Of a DNA stretch of 15,182 bases, positions 8,512 through 14,804 are shown piece after piece. Numbering within the stretch: the stretch's first letter is position 1; every line of letters begins with the position of its first letter. The DNA is taken from NCBI GenBank assembly GCA_948435975.1, contig CAOJHG010000009.1, positions 1 through 15,182 on the forward strand, written 5' to 3'. The DNA comes from an uncultured Oscillibacter sp. (lineage in GTDB: Bacteria; Bacillota; Clostridia; Oscillospirales; Oscillospiraceae). A program made the position numbers and the translations under genes. Below the pieces are notes generated by a model, which saw only the letters and a list, made by a program, of their open reading frames with translations, was not told the DNA's origin and did no database searches.

Positions 8512-9551
8512 TTTGACGGCCCTCCAAACACGGCGGAGACTGCGGCCCTGGCCTTGTCGTCAAAGGGCAAACGCACCGTATCCGCGCCGAAGAGGTACAT
8601 GCTGGAGAACTCTACACCCATGGTGACCTTGACGGCATCCTCCATGTCCTCCTCGCTTTTGCACATCACCACGCCATAGGGCGTCTGAAGGGAGTAGATA
8701 ATCTCAGAGCCCAGCATCTCCTTTGTCTGGATAGAGGCAGGAATATTGATGCCCGCTTCCACCGGATGGAGCCGGACCTTCTCCGGACGGAAGCCCAGCT
8801 TCATCTTCTCAGGCAGCTGGCCGTCCAGGATGTTGGTCTGGGGACTGCCCACAAACTGGGCGGTGTAGATGCAGTTGGGGTTGTGATACAGCTCCTTGGG
8901 GCCGGACTGCTGGACGATCTTCCCTTGGTTCATCAGCACGATGTCGTCCGCCATAGACATGGCCTCCACCTGGTCGTGGGTGACGTAGACGAAGGTGGTT
9001 CCCATGCGCTTGTGCATGTTGATGAGCTCCACCCGCATCTGGGTACGGAGCTTGGCATCCAAGTTGCTGAGAGGCTCGTCCATCATGAAAACCTTGGGCT
9101 GTTTGACCATGGCCCGGGCCAAGGCCACCCGCTGGCGCTGGCCGCCGGAGAGGTTGGCGGGCTTGCGGTCCAGGTACTCTGTCAGGCCCACGATCTCGCA
9201 GACATCGGAGATGCGGCGCTGGCGCTCCTCCTTGGGAATCTTCTTGTTGGTCAGGCCGAACTCGATGTTCTCCCGGACGCTCATGGTCGGGTACAGGGCG
9301 TAGTTCTGGAAGACCATGGAGATGTCCCGCTTCCCTGGCGGCACGTCGTTGACCCGGGTGTCGTCAATGAAGATATCTCCTCCGCTGAGGGTCTCCAGGC
9401 CGGTGATCATCCGAAGGGTGGTGGACTTTCCGCAGCCGGAGGGGCCCACCAGCACTGTAAAGGAGCCATCCCGGATCTCCAGGTTCAGGTTTTCGATCAC
9501 CACCTCGTTCCCATAAGATTTTTTGACGTTTCTCAATGAAATAGAACTCAT
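8508..9551 (-). CDS. CUT1 ABC transporter ATPase, UgpC/MsmK/MalK-like
   Basis: ATPase that drives the importer, 347 residues. Walker A GPSGCGKST at 36-44, Q-loop VFQNYALYP near 80-88, signature LSGGQ at 134-138, Walker B VFMMDEP with Asp158 and Glu159, D-loop SNLDAKL, H-loop His191 (VTHDQVEAMSMAD). The C-terminal domain of about 110 residues (FVGSPQTNIL, LGFRPEKVRL) is the regulatory OB-fold domain of the MalK/UgpC group. The start is ATG 9551, preceded by AAAGGAGGGAG; a more upstream ATG at 9590 would overlap the promoter. It is the first gene of the leftward operon, whereas binding-protein genes usually lead. Confidence 0.95.
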   Translation of the reverse strand: MSSISLRNVKKSYGNEVVIENLNLEIRDGSFTVLVGPSGCGKSTTLRMITGLETLSGGDIFIDDTRVNDVPPGKRDISMVFQNYALYPTMSVRENIEFGLTNKKIPKEERQRRISDVCEIVGLTEYLDRKPANLSGGQRQRVALARAMVKQPKVFMMDEPLSNLDAKLRTQMRVELINMHKRMGTTFVYVTHDQVEAMSMADDIVLMNQGKIVQQSGPKELYHNPNCIYTAQFVGSPQTNILDGQLPEKMKLGFRPEKVRLHPVEAGINIPASIQTKEMLGSEIIYSLQTPYGVVMCKSEEDMEDAVKVTMGVEFSSMYLFGADTVRLPFDDKARAAVSAVFGGPSK

Positions 9552-9585
9552 GCTGTCTCCCTCCTTTATTGTGTTTCGCAGTTTC

Positions 9586-9591
9586 ATCATA
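9586..9591 (-). promoter_or_regulatory. extended -10 candidate for the transporter operon
   Basis: On the minus strand TGTTATGAT provides an extended -10 (TGn plus TATGAT). No TTGACA-like -35 lies 17 bases upstream, which fits a promoter that needs an activator. A start near 9579 gives a leader of about 28 bases ahead of the ATPase. Confidence 0.4.
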
Positions 9592-9635
9592 ACAGAAAGA
9601 CAGGATTTTGAGGTTGTTGATTCCTCGAAACGAAT

Positions 9636-9697
9636 TGCTGAATTCTACATTTTCCGTCATGTTGTCTTTTGTAGAAAACAGCAAAAGAATTGTAGAA
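9636..9697. promoter_or_regulatory. inverted and direct repeat operator between divergent units
   Basis: TGCTGAATTCTACA (9636-9649) faces TGTAGAAAACAGCA (9670-9683). The arms match at 12 of 14 positions and are 20 bases apart. The core TGTAGAA recurs in direct orientation at 9691-9697, exactly 21 bases (two helical turns) after the copy at 9670, the spacing typical for AraC-family regulators. A weaker AGTAGAA is at 9746-9752. It lies between the divergent transporter operon and phosphatase gene. Binding by the AraC-type response regulator is inferred. Confidence 0.6.
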
Positions 9698-9727
9698 GTC
9701 CACTATCTCATTCTTCTCCAGAAGCGC

Positions 9728-9733
9728 TATACT
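9728..9733 (+). promoter_or_regulatory. -10 element for the phosphatase-oxidoreductase pair
   Basis: TATACT lies about 55 bases upstream of the phosphatase ATG. The matching -35 position (near 9705-9710, ATCTCA) is poor, while the nearest TGTAGAA half-site ends about 8 bases upstream of that position. This is the geometry of an activator-dependent promoter. Confidence 0.4.
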
Positions 9734-9786
9734 GGACCCTGCGATAGTAGAAGAATTTTATGGGCAAGCAAAGGAGTTATCGGGAC

Positions 9787-10611
9787 ATGGAGCATATTTC
9801 GGCCAGAATCATCCCCCTTGAGGGCGTCTTAAACGCAAGAGAACTGGGTGGTCTGCCGCTGCGAGGCGGCAGACAAATCCGGTCAGGCTGTTTAATCCGA
9901 GCCGGGCGCCTGTCGGGCCTGACGGCCCGTGACCAGGAACTGTTGGAGCATAACTGGCACATCCGGAACATTGTGGATCTTCGTGACCGCCAGGAGGCGG
10001 CGGAGTATCCTGACAAATCGTTAAAGAATGCCCGTCTGCACCGGTTACCTATTTTCCCGGATGGAAAGGAGGGCATTACCCGGGAGGACAACGGGGAGGA
10101 ACCTCTTGACCGAGCTATCCACAGGGCGGAAACCTTTCGGGGCGGCGGTGCCCAGCGGCTTTTGCAGGAAATCTATCCTGATATGGTTCTGAATGAGTTT
10201 TGCGTGAGCAGGCTCCGGGAGTTTTTTCAGTTTCTTCTCTGCCAGGATGGCACACTGATCTGGCACTGCACCTCCGGGAAAGACCGGACCGGGCTGACCT
10301 GCGCACTGCTGCTGTGGATCCTGGGGGCCTCCTGGCACACGATCCTGGAGGACTATCTGCTGACTAACCGGCAGACAGAAGCGTACCGGGAGGACCTCTG
10401 CGCCCGGATGCTGGCCCGGGGAGCGGATGTAGAGACGGTCCAAGAGATGCGGGTTTTGGAATCCGTAGACCCCAGTTATCTAACAAGCTGCAAATCCGCG
10501 ATTGCCAGTGCTTACGGCTCCATCGACTGCTTTCTTGAAGAGTACTTAGGATTGACACCGGCGGCCCAGGAACGTCTCCGGGAGAAATACACCGTTGCCC
10601 GAACCAGTTGA
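9787..10611 (+). CDS. Tyrosine/lipid-type CX5R phosphatase (Y_phosphatase3 family)
   Basis: Cysteine-dependent phosphatase of the PF13350 family, 274 residues. The P-loop HCTSGKDRTG gives catalytic Cys161 and Arg167 (CX5R), and the HCxxGKDRTG form is that of MptpB and Listeria LipA, which act on phosphotyrosine and phosphoinositides. The N-terminal NARELGG and RSGCLIRAGRLSGLT segments and IVDLRDRQEAAEYPD are also family signatures. The ATG at 9787 has AAGGAG ten bases upstream; an in-frame ATG at 9760 lacks a comparable site. No signal peptide is seen, so it is probably cytoplasmic. It is transcribed divergently from the transporter operon and lies 60 bases before an oxidoreductase. Its context suggests small phosphorylated metabolites rather than proteins as substrate; that is inference. 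Confidence 0.9.
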   Translation: MEHISARIIPLEGVLNARELGGLPLRGGRQIRSGCLIRAGRLSGLTARDQELLEHNWHIRNIVDLRDRQEAAEYPDKSLKNARLHRLPIFPDGKEGITREDNGEEPLDRAIHRAETFRGGGAQRLLQEIYPDMVLNEFCVSRLREFFQFLLCQDGTLIWHCTSGKDRTGLTCALLLWILGASWHTILEDYLLTNRQTEAYREDLCARMLARGADVETVQEMRVLESVDPSYLTSCKSAIASAYGSIDCFLEEYLGLTPAAQERLREKYTVARTS

Positions 10612-10671
10612 CAGGCGAAAGGAACCCATATAAAATATAAATGGCCGGAAATTTTGCAAAGGAGTACCACT

Positions 10672-11631
10672 ATGAAAATCGGAACCATCGGCACAGGGAC
10701 CATTGTCCATGAGGTATTGAAGGGGGTTGCCGCCGCGAAAGGCGTTTCCTGCGGAGCGGTCTATTCCCGCAAATACGAGACTGGAGCAACCTTGGCCGGT
10801 CAATTCGGCGTGGAAACCGTCTATACGGACCTGCAAGCGCTCTTGAGTGACCCCCAGCTGGATGTGATCTATATCGCCTCGCCAAACAGCCTCCACGCGG
10901 AGCAGGCCCGCTTGGCCCTGGAGAGCGGGAAACATGTTCTTCTGGAAAAACCCTTTGCCCCTTCCCTACAGGAAGCGCGTGAGTTGTTTGAGTTGGCGGA
11001 CAGGAAGGGCCTTTTTCTGCTGGAGGCCATTACCACCCAGTCCCTGCCTAACTACAAAACTCTGCGGGAGCTGCTGCCGGAGGTCGGGCGGGTGAAAATT
11101 GTCCAGTGCTGCTACAGCCAGTATTCCAGCCGCTACGACAAGCTGCTGAACGGGCAGGTCACAAATGTATTCGACCCGGCCTTTGCCGGGGGCGCGTTGA
11201 TGGACATCAATGTCTATAATCTCTCGTTTGTCATCAGCCTGTTCGGGAAACCCCTGGAGGCTCATTATTACCCAAACCGCCACGAAAACGGGGTAGACGT
11301 TTCCGGCGTCTTAGTCCTGCGGTATAGAGATTTTATCTGCACCTGCGAGGGCGCCAAAGACACTTGGGGCGTGAATTCCGCGCAGATCCAAGGGGAGAAG
11401 GGATTCCTCTATGTAAAAGACGGCAGCAACTGGTTTTCTGAGGTTGTCCTGGAGACGAAGGAAACCGTCAATCGTTTCAATAACCAGGAGGAAAAGCTCC
11501 ATTGGCATTATGAAGTGAGGGAGCTGCTGGAATTAATTCGTACAAGAAACAGTAGTGAATATGAACGGCGCAGACAGCTGACCCTGGATGTTGTGGAAAT
11601 ATTGGATCTTATAAATTCAAGTTCTTTATAG
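10672..11631 (+). CDS. Gfo/Idh/MocA family NAD(P)-dependent oxidoreductase
   Basis: Dehydrogenase of 319 residues with an N-terminal Rossmann domain (about 1-120) and a C-terminal GFO_IDH_MocA-type domain. The cofactor loop is GTIGTG near residues 4-9. Further signatures are YIASPNSLHAEQA, the EKP motif at 92-94 (LLEKPFAP) and GGALMDINVYNL with Asp178 and Tyr182 in the usual catalytic region. Members oxidise or reduce sugars, inositols and related polyols. The start is ATG 10672 behind AAAGGAG; a TTG six codons upstream is less likely. It probably shares a transcript with the phosphatase and would act on the dephosphorylated product. I do not see the features that would make it clearly IolG, so the substrate is open. 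Confidence 0.92.
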   Translation: MKIGTIGTGTIVHEVLKGVAAAKGVSCGAVYSRKYETGATLAGQFGVETVYTDLQALLSDPQLDVIYIASPNSLHAEQARLALESGKHVLLEKPFAPSLQEARELFELADRKGLFLLEAITTQSLPNYKTLRELLPEVGRVKIVQCCYSQYSSRYDKLLNGQVTNVFDPAFAGGALMDINVYNLSFVISLFGKPLEAHYYPNRHENGVDVSGVLVLRYRDFICTCEGAKDTWGVNSAQIQGEKGFLYVKDGSNWFSEVVLETKETVNRFNNQEEKLHWHYEVRELLELIRTRNSSEYERRRQLTLDVVEILDLINSSSL

Positions 11632-11891
11632 TGAAGTGCACTCATTATCCACTCCGTCAAAGGTCATTATTTATACATTTCCTTGCTCGATTTAAAAGGG
11701 CACAAGTTTCAAATGTTCCTACAGCATTCATGGTTTACATTGTATCATTTCAAAGCTGTAAAAACGTTTTCAAAGTAGGTTGGTGTCTTTTACCGGCTTG
11801 TAATAAGGATATGTGATAATACAGCCTGACGATAATAAACGGTATAATTACCTGGAAATTGTAAGGAGCTCGAAACACCGGTACCTGTATT
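11632..11891. other. AT-rich intergenic stretch, no recognised element
   Basis: The 260 bases between the oxidoreductase and the IS remnant are clearly more AT-rich than the neighbours. I see no gene, no strong hairpin with a T-run, and no CRISPR or tRNA. Several TATAAT-like words (for example near 11842) occur but none pairs with a good -35. Confidence 0.5.
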
Positions 11892-12610
11892 AGGTGCTGT
11901 TCATATAAAAGGATTTGTGATAGAATAGAAGAATGAAGAAAAGCAATATGAGCAAATCAAAGACTGTTTTCCCAAGTAGCGAAAACCATCACGTGAACGT
12001 GTTGAATTTGGCACGTGATCTATGTCCGGGTGAACCGCTGGGCCAAAAAGGGTGTGCTGCAAGCTGCCTTTCTGCGTTTGCAGTAGCCCGGTATCATCAA
12101 AATCCAAGTAAACGTAATGAGCCTTGATTCCACCTGTATCAAGGTTCATCCAGATGGAATGGGCGCTTTGAAAAAAGTGGACCACAGTCCGTTGGCAGAA
12201 CGCGAGGCGGATGGAACACCAAGCTTCATATGGTCGCCGCATCTGATCGGGATGGAGTAACATTGGCGTTATCCACGGGGAACTGCGGTGATGCCCCGGA
12301 AGGCCGCGCTCTTTTGTGGCAGCTTGGTCCGGTCGGCCGCCCGGTTTATCTGCTGATGGATCGGGCCTATGAAGGCGATAAGACGAGAGCTTTGGCTATG
12401 GAACTTGGTTACACCCCTGTGGCTCCGCCAAAAAGCAGTCGCAAAAATCCCTGGGATTATGATAAGCAGCTGTACAAACAGCACAATCGGGTTGAGAGGC
12501 TTTTTCGCCGTCTCAAGAGATTTCGCCGCACTTTCACTCACTATGATAAACTGGATATCATCTTTTTGGCGTTTGTTTATTTTGCTCTTATTGTGGAGGA
12601 CCTGAATTTG
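11892..12610 (+). pseudogene. Decayed IS5-family (IS427-like) transposase
   Basis: Reading the three forward frames together reconstructs a DDE transposase. Frame at 11935: EEKQYEQIKDCFPK, then TAG at 11977. Frame at 12006: WHVIYVRVNRWAKKGVLQAAFLRLQ, TAG at 12084, then IIKIQVNVMSLDSTCIKVHPDGMGALKK. After six A's at 12171-12176 a -1 shift gives SGPQSVGRTRGGWNTKLHMVAA and continues openly. The catalytic residues are all present: Asp in SLDST, Asp in LLMDRAYE, Glu in RVERLFRRLK. About 25-30 residues that normally link the first two segments (the cysteine/WRALP region) are deleted. The -1 shift is normal for this group, but the stops and deletion are not, so the copy is dead. A possible left end (GGTGCTGTTCA at 11893) has no matching right end. 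Confidence 0.85.
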
Positions 12611-12862
12611 GCCCCGCTGGACAATTCCAGTATTGTTCTGATTGAGTATAAGGACAGCGCGTATAAGGTCCTTGATTTTAAGGACTTGAGCTATGCCCAG
12701 AAGGCGCAGGAGGAAATGGCGAACCCGTCGCCGGTGGAGGTTTATTTGACGGTCCATGCCGAAACCGTGGCGGACGCGGCGGGGGGAGGGGTTCCCATGA
12801 ACAACGCGGAGGGCGTTCGGATTACCTTTGATGGCAGCGCGTTCAAAGTCCAGGTGCGGTAA
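12230..12862 (+). CDS. Chimeric frame: transposase C-terminus joined to an unknown C-terminal segment
   Basis: The open frame starts at HMVAASDRDG inside the IS remnant and carries the transposase C-terminal half (about residues 1-125, through FALIVEDLN at about 12607). It then runs in frame for about 80 residues that are unlike any transposase: DNSSIVLIEYKDSAYKVLDF, SPVEVYLTVHAETVADAA and VRITFDGSAFKVQVR. The second part is more GC-rich and is followed by a strong terminator, as if it were the 3' end of a resident gene joined by the same deletion that removed the right end of the IS. The ATG at 12230 is internal to the transposase and is unlikely to be a true start. I do not recognise the tail. 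Confidence 0.5.
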   Translation: MVAASDRDGVTLALSTGNCGDAPEGRALLWQLGPVGRPVYLLMDRAYEGDKTRALAMELGYTPVAPPKSSRKNPWDYDKQLYKQHNRVERLFRRLKRFRRTFTHYDKLDIIFLAFVYFALIVEDLNLAPLDNSSIVLIEYKDSAYKVLDFKDLSYAQKAQEEMANPSPVEVYLTVHAETVADAAGGGVPMNNAEGVRITFDGSAFKVQVR

Positions 12863-12928
12863 AGGACTGCGCTCCGGATTTCTGCCTGTGGCGGAATATT
12901 GACTGAAAAATCGTGTTTCGTGTCCAAG

Positions 12929-12996
12929 GGCGCGGCTCTACTTGGTTCATGTCCGGCGTGACCGCGCAGCGTGAACCGATGGAGCCGCGCCTTTTT
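12929..12996 (+). terminator. Long branched intrinsic terminator
   Basis: GGCGCGGCTC (12929-12938) pairs perfectly with GAGCCGCGCC (12982-12991) and is followed at once by five T's. The 43-base loop contains a second stem, GGTTCA (12944-12949) with TGAACC (12972-12977), so the whole is a long, stacked hairpin. It ends transcripts from the chimeric frame. Confidence 0.8.
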
Positions 12997-13045
12997 GCGA
13001 GGACGATAAATGCGGTGATAGGACACCTCCTTTTTCGGAAGCTTC

Positions 13046-13074
13046 TTGACAAATCTCGACAAAACAGGTAGTAT
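13046..13074 (+). promoter_or_regulatory. sigma-A promoter of the cupin gene
   Basis: TTGACA (13046-13051) and TAGTAT (13069-13074) with a 17-base spacer, about 40 bases upstream of the cupin ATG. Confidence 0.8.
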
Positions 13075-13113
13075 GAAGCAAGTTATTCCCACGAGAGAGA
13101 ACGGAGGGGTATT

Positions 13114-13560
13114 ATGGAGGATCTGTATACCGGGCTGGAAGCCGCTGGAGACGAGGAACCCATAGAACTGGCCAAGGAGGACACGCCATCCCCGACGCCG
13201 GAGGAGAGCGGCTTTCTGATGCTATCCCGTGTGCAGGATACCCGACCCCGGCATCTGGACGGCGGCAGAACCGTCCTGCGGCCCAGTCTCCCTTATGATG
13301 AGACCTGCCGGATTGCCAGCTGTTTTTTGGACCTGTACATTGGCGCCCGATACGCTCCGTCTCCCTCTGTCCCCGGCTGTCTCTGCCATGCCACTGTTAT
13401 CTACGGCACCGTGAGCCTGACGGCAGAGGGCCAGACATTTCAGCTTTTGGAACGGGACGCGCTTCGTTTTGCGGCGGACCGGCCCTATCATTTTGAGAAC
13501 ATGTCCAGTGGCACGGGACGGCTGCTGTTGGAATATCAATATCTCCGGGGACATATGTAA
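13114..13560 (+). CDS. Small cupin-domain protein
   Basis: 148 residues. The first 35 or so are acidic and proline-rich (EDTPSPTPEESG), probably unstructured. Residues about 70-145 form a cupin barrel: VIYGTVSLTAEGQTFQLLERDALRFAADRPYHFEN has the turn-strand pattern seen in the C-terminal cupins of XRE-type regulators, with His126 in the second cupin motif. The HxH...E metal ligands of the first motif are not apparent, so metal binding is doubtful, and no DNA-binding domain precedes it. GGAGGGG lies 4 bases before the ATG, and a strong promoter precedes it. Role unknown; a stand-alone small-molecule sensor or enzyme is possible. Confidence 0.8.
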   Translation: MEDLYTGLEAAGDEEPIELAKEDTPSPTPEESGFLMLSRVQDTRPRHLDGGRTVLRPSLPYDETCRIASCFLDLYIGARYAPSPSVPGCLCHATVIYGTVSLTAEGQTFQLLERDALRFAADRPYHFENMSSGTGRLLLEYQYLRGHM

Positions 13561-13717
13561 GGTCCGTATTTTTCTGGACACTGCTGAGCGAGAAGCGAAT
13601 GGTGGATTGCGGGTTTCACGTGAGCCGCGTATTGGACATCCTACGCGAGAACGCTTTTTGAAAGATATACCGATAATAACTACGCGCGATAACCAATTCA
13701 GCAGAGCAGAATTTATA

Positions 13718-13972
13718 TTGCTATATGGCATATTCGCTTTTACAGACGGCTTTCGTGCGGTTAATCTGTGGGCATGGTTTTGGATTGTTATACTGTTTAT
13801 AGCATCTGGTATCATGGGTAAGAACAAATGGTATGGATGCATAGGTGGTTTGATGATTGGCTGTGTATTGATTTATTATGAGTACACAACCCACAGACAG
13901 GTCATTGATATGGAAGAACCCTGGGGAATAATCCTTTGTACCTATTACCTGCTAAGCGGTGCTGCTGCTTAA
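13718..13972 (+). CDS. Possible small membrane protein, start uncertain
   Basis: The open frame continues from inside the cupin gene in another phase, but only the part after about 13700 looks like protein: FILLYGIFAFTDGFRAVNLWAWFWIVILFIASGIM, then WYGCIGGLMIGCVLIYYEY and WGIILCTYYLLSG, three hydrophobic stretches with a basic loop between the first two. A TTG at 13718 is the nearest start codon, with no good ribosome binding site. The region is more AT-rich than its surroundings. It may be the end of a gene broken by rearrangement. Family not recognised. Confidence 0.35.
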   Translation: MLYGIFAFTDGFRAVNLWAWFWIVILFIASGIMGKNKWYGCIGGLMIGCVLIYYEYTTHRQVIDMEEPWGIILCTYYLLSGAAA

Positions 13973-14017
13973 AAAAAGACCAAGAGATAATTTCTAATTT
14001 TGATAAAATGGTAAAGC

Positions 14018-14052
14018 GAACCGGCCGGCGTCTTCTTGATGCCGGCCGGTTC
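14018..14052. terminator. Hairpin between convergent genes
   Basis: A perfect 12-bp stem, GAACCGGCCGGC (14018-14029) with GCCGGCCGGTTC (14041-14052), and an 11-base loop. It sits just beyond the 3' end of bioY and after the small membrane frame. Neither side has a long T-run, so termination may be modest or depend on stem strength. Confidence 0.6.
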
Positions 14053-14101
14053 TTATGAGAAAAGAGAGGGGATAGCTTTTGGGGTTCGTCAGGAAAGCGG
14101 C

Positions 14102-14659
14102 TTACGTAAACTTTTCAACGCGTTGGGAAAGCAGCAGTGCCAGCGACAGTTTCAGCAAATCCGGAAGGATAAACGGAAATACGCAGTATCCCAGGGCGGT
14201 CAGAACCCCCATGGGCTTTCCCATCTGGGCATAGAGGACCAGATACCAGGCGGTGCCGAAAGCGTAGCAAACTGCCATTCCCAGTGCGCCGGCGGCGATT
14301 TTCACGGCCAGGGTATTTCCCAGTTTCGCTGTCATCAGCCAGTAGAGCAGGGCGGTGAAGAAAAAGCCCAAAATATAGCCGCCGGTGGTTCCCAGCAGTA
14401 CGCCGAGGCCTCCCCGGAAATTGCTGAATACCGGCGCGCCCACGGCGCCCAGCAGTAAATAGGCTGTAATGGCATAGGTTCCCCGCTTTCCTCCCAAGGC
14501 AAACAACGCCGCGAATATGGCAAAGGTCTGCATGGTAAACTGAATGAAAGGCGCGGGAACGGGAACGGAGATCCAGGCACAGACCGCCATCAGGACGGTA
14601 AAGAGGGCGATGAGGGTCAGGTCTTTGGTCCGCAGCTGGGGAGCGGTTTGTTCGGGCAT
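14102..14659 (-). CDS. bioY: Biotin ECF transporter S component BioY
   Basis: Biotin-binding membrane subunit, 185 residues, the usual BioY length. It brings in biotin with the shared ECF module (EcfA, EcfA', EcfT), which is not encoded here. About six hydrophobic segments are seen. The family signature spans residues 56-98: LGGKRGTYAITAYLLLGAVG, then APVFSNFRGGLGVLLG and TTGGYILGF. The ATG at 14659 has AAGGAGG upstream. The promoter with a BirA-like operator immediately upstream independently supports biotin transport and predicts repression when biotin is plentiful. Confidence 0.95.
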   Translation of the reverse strand: MPEQTAPQLRTKDLTLIALFTVLMAVCAWISVPVPAPFIQFTMQTFAIFAALFALGGKRGTYAITAYLLLGAVGAPVFSNFRGGLGVLLGTTGGYILGFFFTALLYWLMTAKLGNTLAVKIAAGALGMAVCYAFGTAWYLVLYAQMGKPMGVLTALGYCVFPFILPDLLKLSLALLLSQRVEKFT

Positions 14660-14691
14660 GGTAATTCCTCCTTGTTGTATCTTTCCGGTCC

Positions 14692-14720
14692 AGCATACCG
14701 TATTTTCCCTTGATTGTCAA
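14692..14720 (-). promoter_or_regulatory. sigma-A promoter of bioY
   Basis: On the minus strand TTGACA (14715-14720) and TATGCT (14692-14697) have a 17-base spacer. The -35 box lies within the proximal half of the BirA-like operator. Confidence 0.8.
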
Positions 14721-14744
14721 CTGTATTTTTTAATTGGTTTACAA
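14714..14744 (-). promoter_or_regulatory. BirA-type biotin operator
   Basis: Minus strand: TTGTAAAC (14737-14744), 15 bases, GTTGACAA (14714-14721), an inverted repeat with one mismatch, matching the TGTAAAC/GTTTACA pattern of BirA operators. Its proximal arm covers the bioY -35 box, so bound BirA should block polymerase. No BirA gene is in the window; the regulator is inferred from the motif and gene. Confidence 0.8.
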
Positions 14745-14757
14745 TTTTGAAAATCGT

Positions 14758-14783
14758 TGGGGAGGGGCTTTGGCCCCTCCCCA
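14758..14783 (-). terminator. Hairpin after the glycosylase gene
   Basis: GGGGAGGGGC (14759-14768) pairs perfectly with GCCCCTCCCC (14773-14782) across a 4-base loop. It lies about 22 bases past the glycosylase stop and before the bioY operator, so it should insulate bioY from read-through. The T-run after it is poor. Confidence 0.6.
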
Positions 14784-14804
14784 GTAAAAAACACCTGAGA
14801 GCGC

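Noticed and set aside
7609..9539. Long plus-strand frames opposite the permease and ATPase genes
   Set aside because: Rich in His, Gln and Gly, as expected from antisense reading of GC-rich genes; the opposite strand carries the complete ABC motifs.
11892..12862. An intact, active insertion sequence
   Set aside because: Two in-frame stops, an internal deletion and no right terminal repeat.
12929..12996. The branched hairpin as a tRNA, riboswitch or small RNA
   Set aside because: No tRNA arms or CCA-type acceptor pattern and no known riboswitch motif; a perfect GC stem followed by five T's is best explained as a terminator.
13469..13717. Upstream part of the 167-codon frame over the cupin gene end
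   Set aside because: The first third overlaps the cupin in another phase and the next 150 bases do not look like protein in any frame; only the hydrophobic end is kept, with low confidence.
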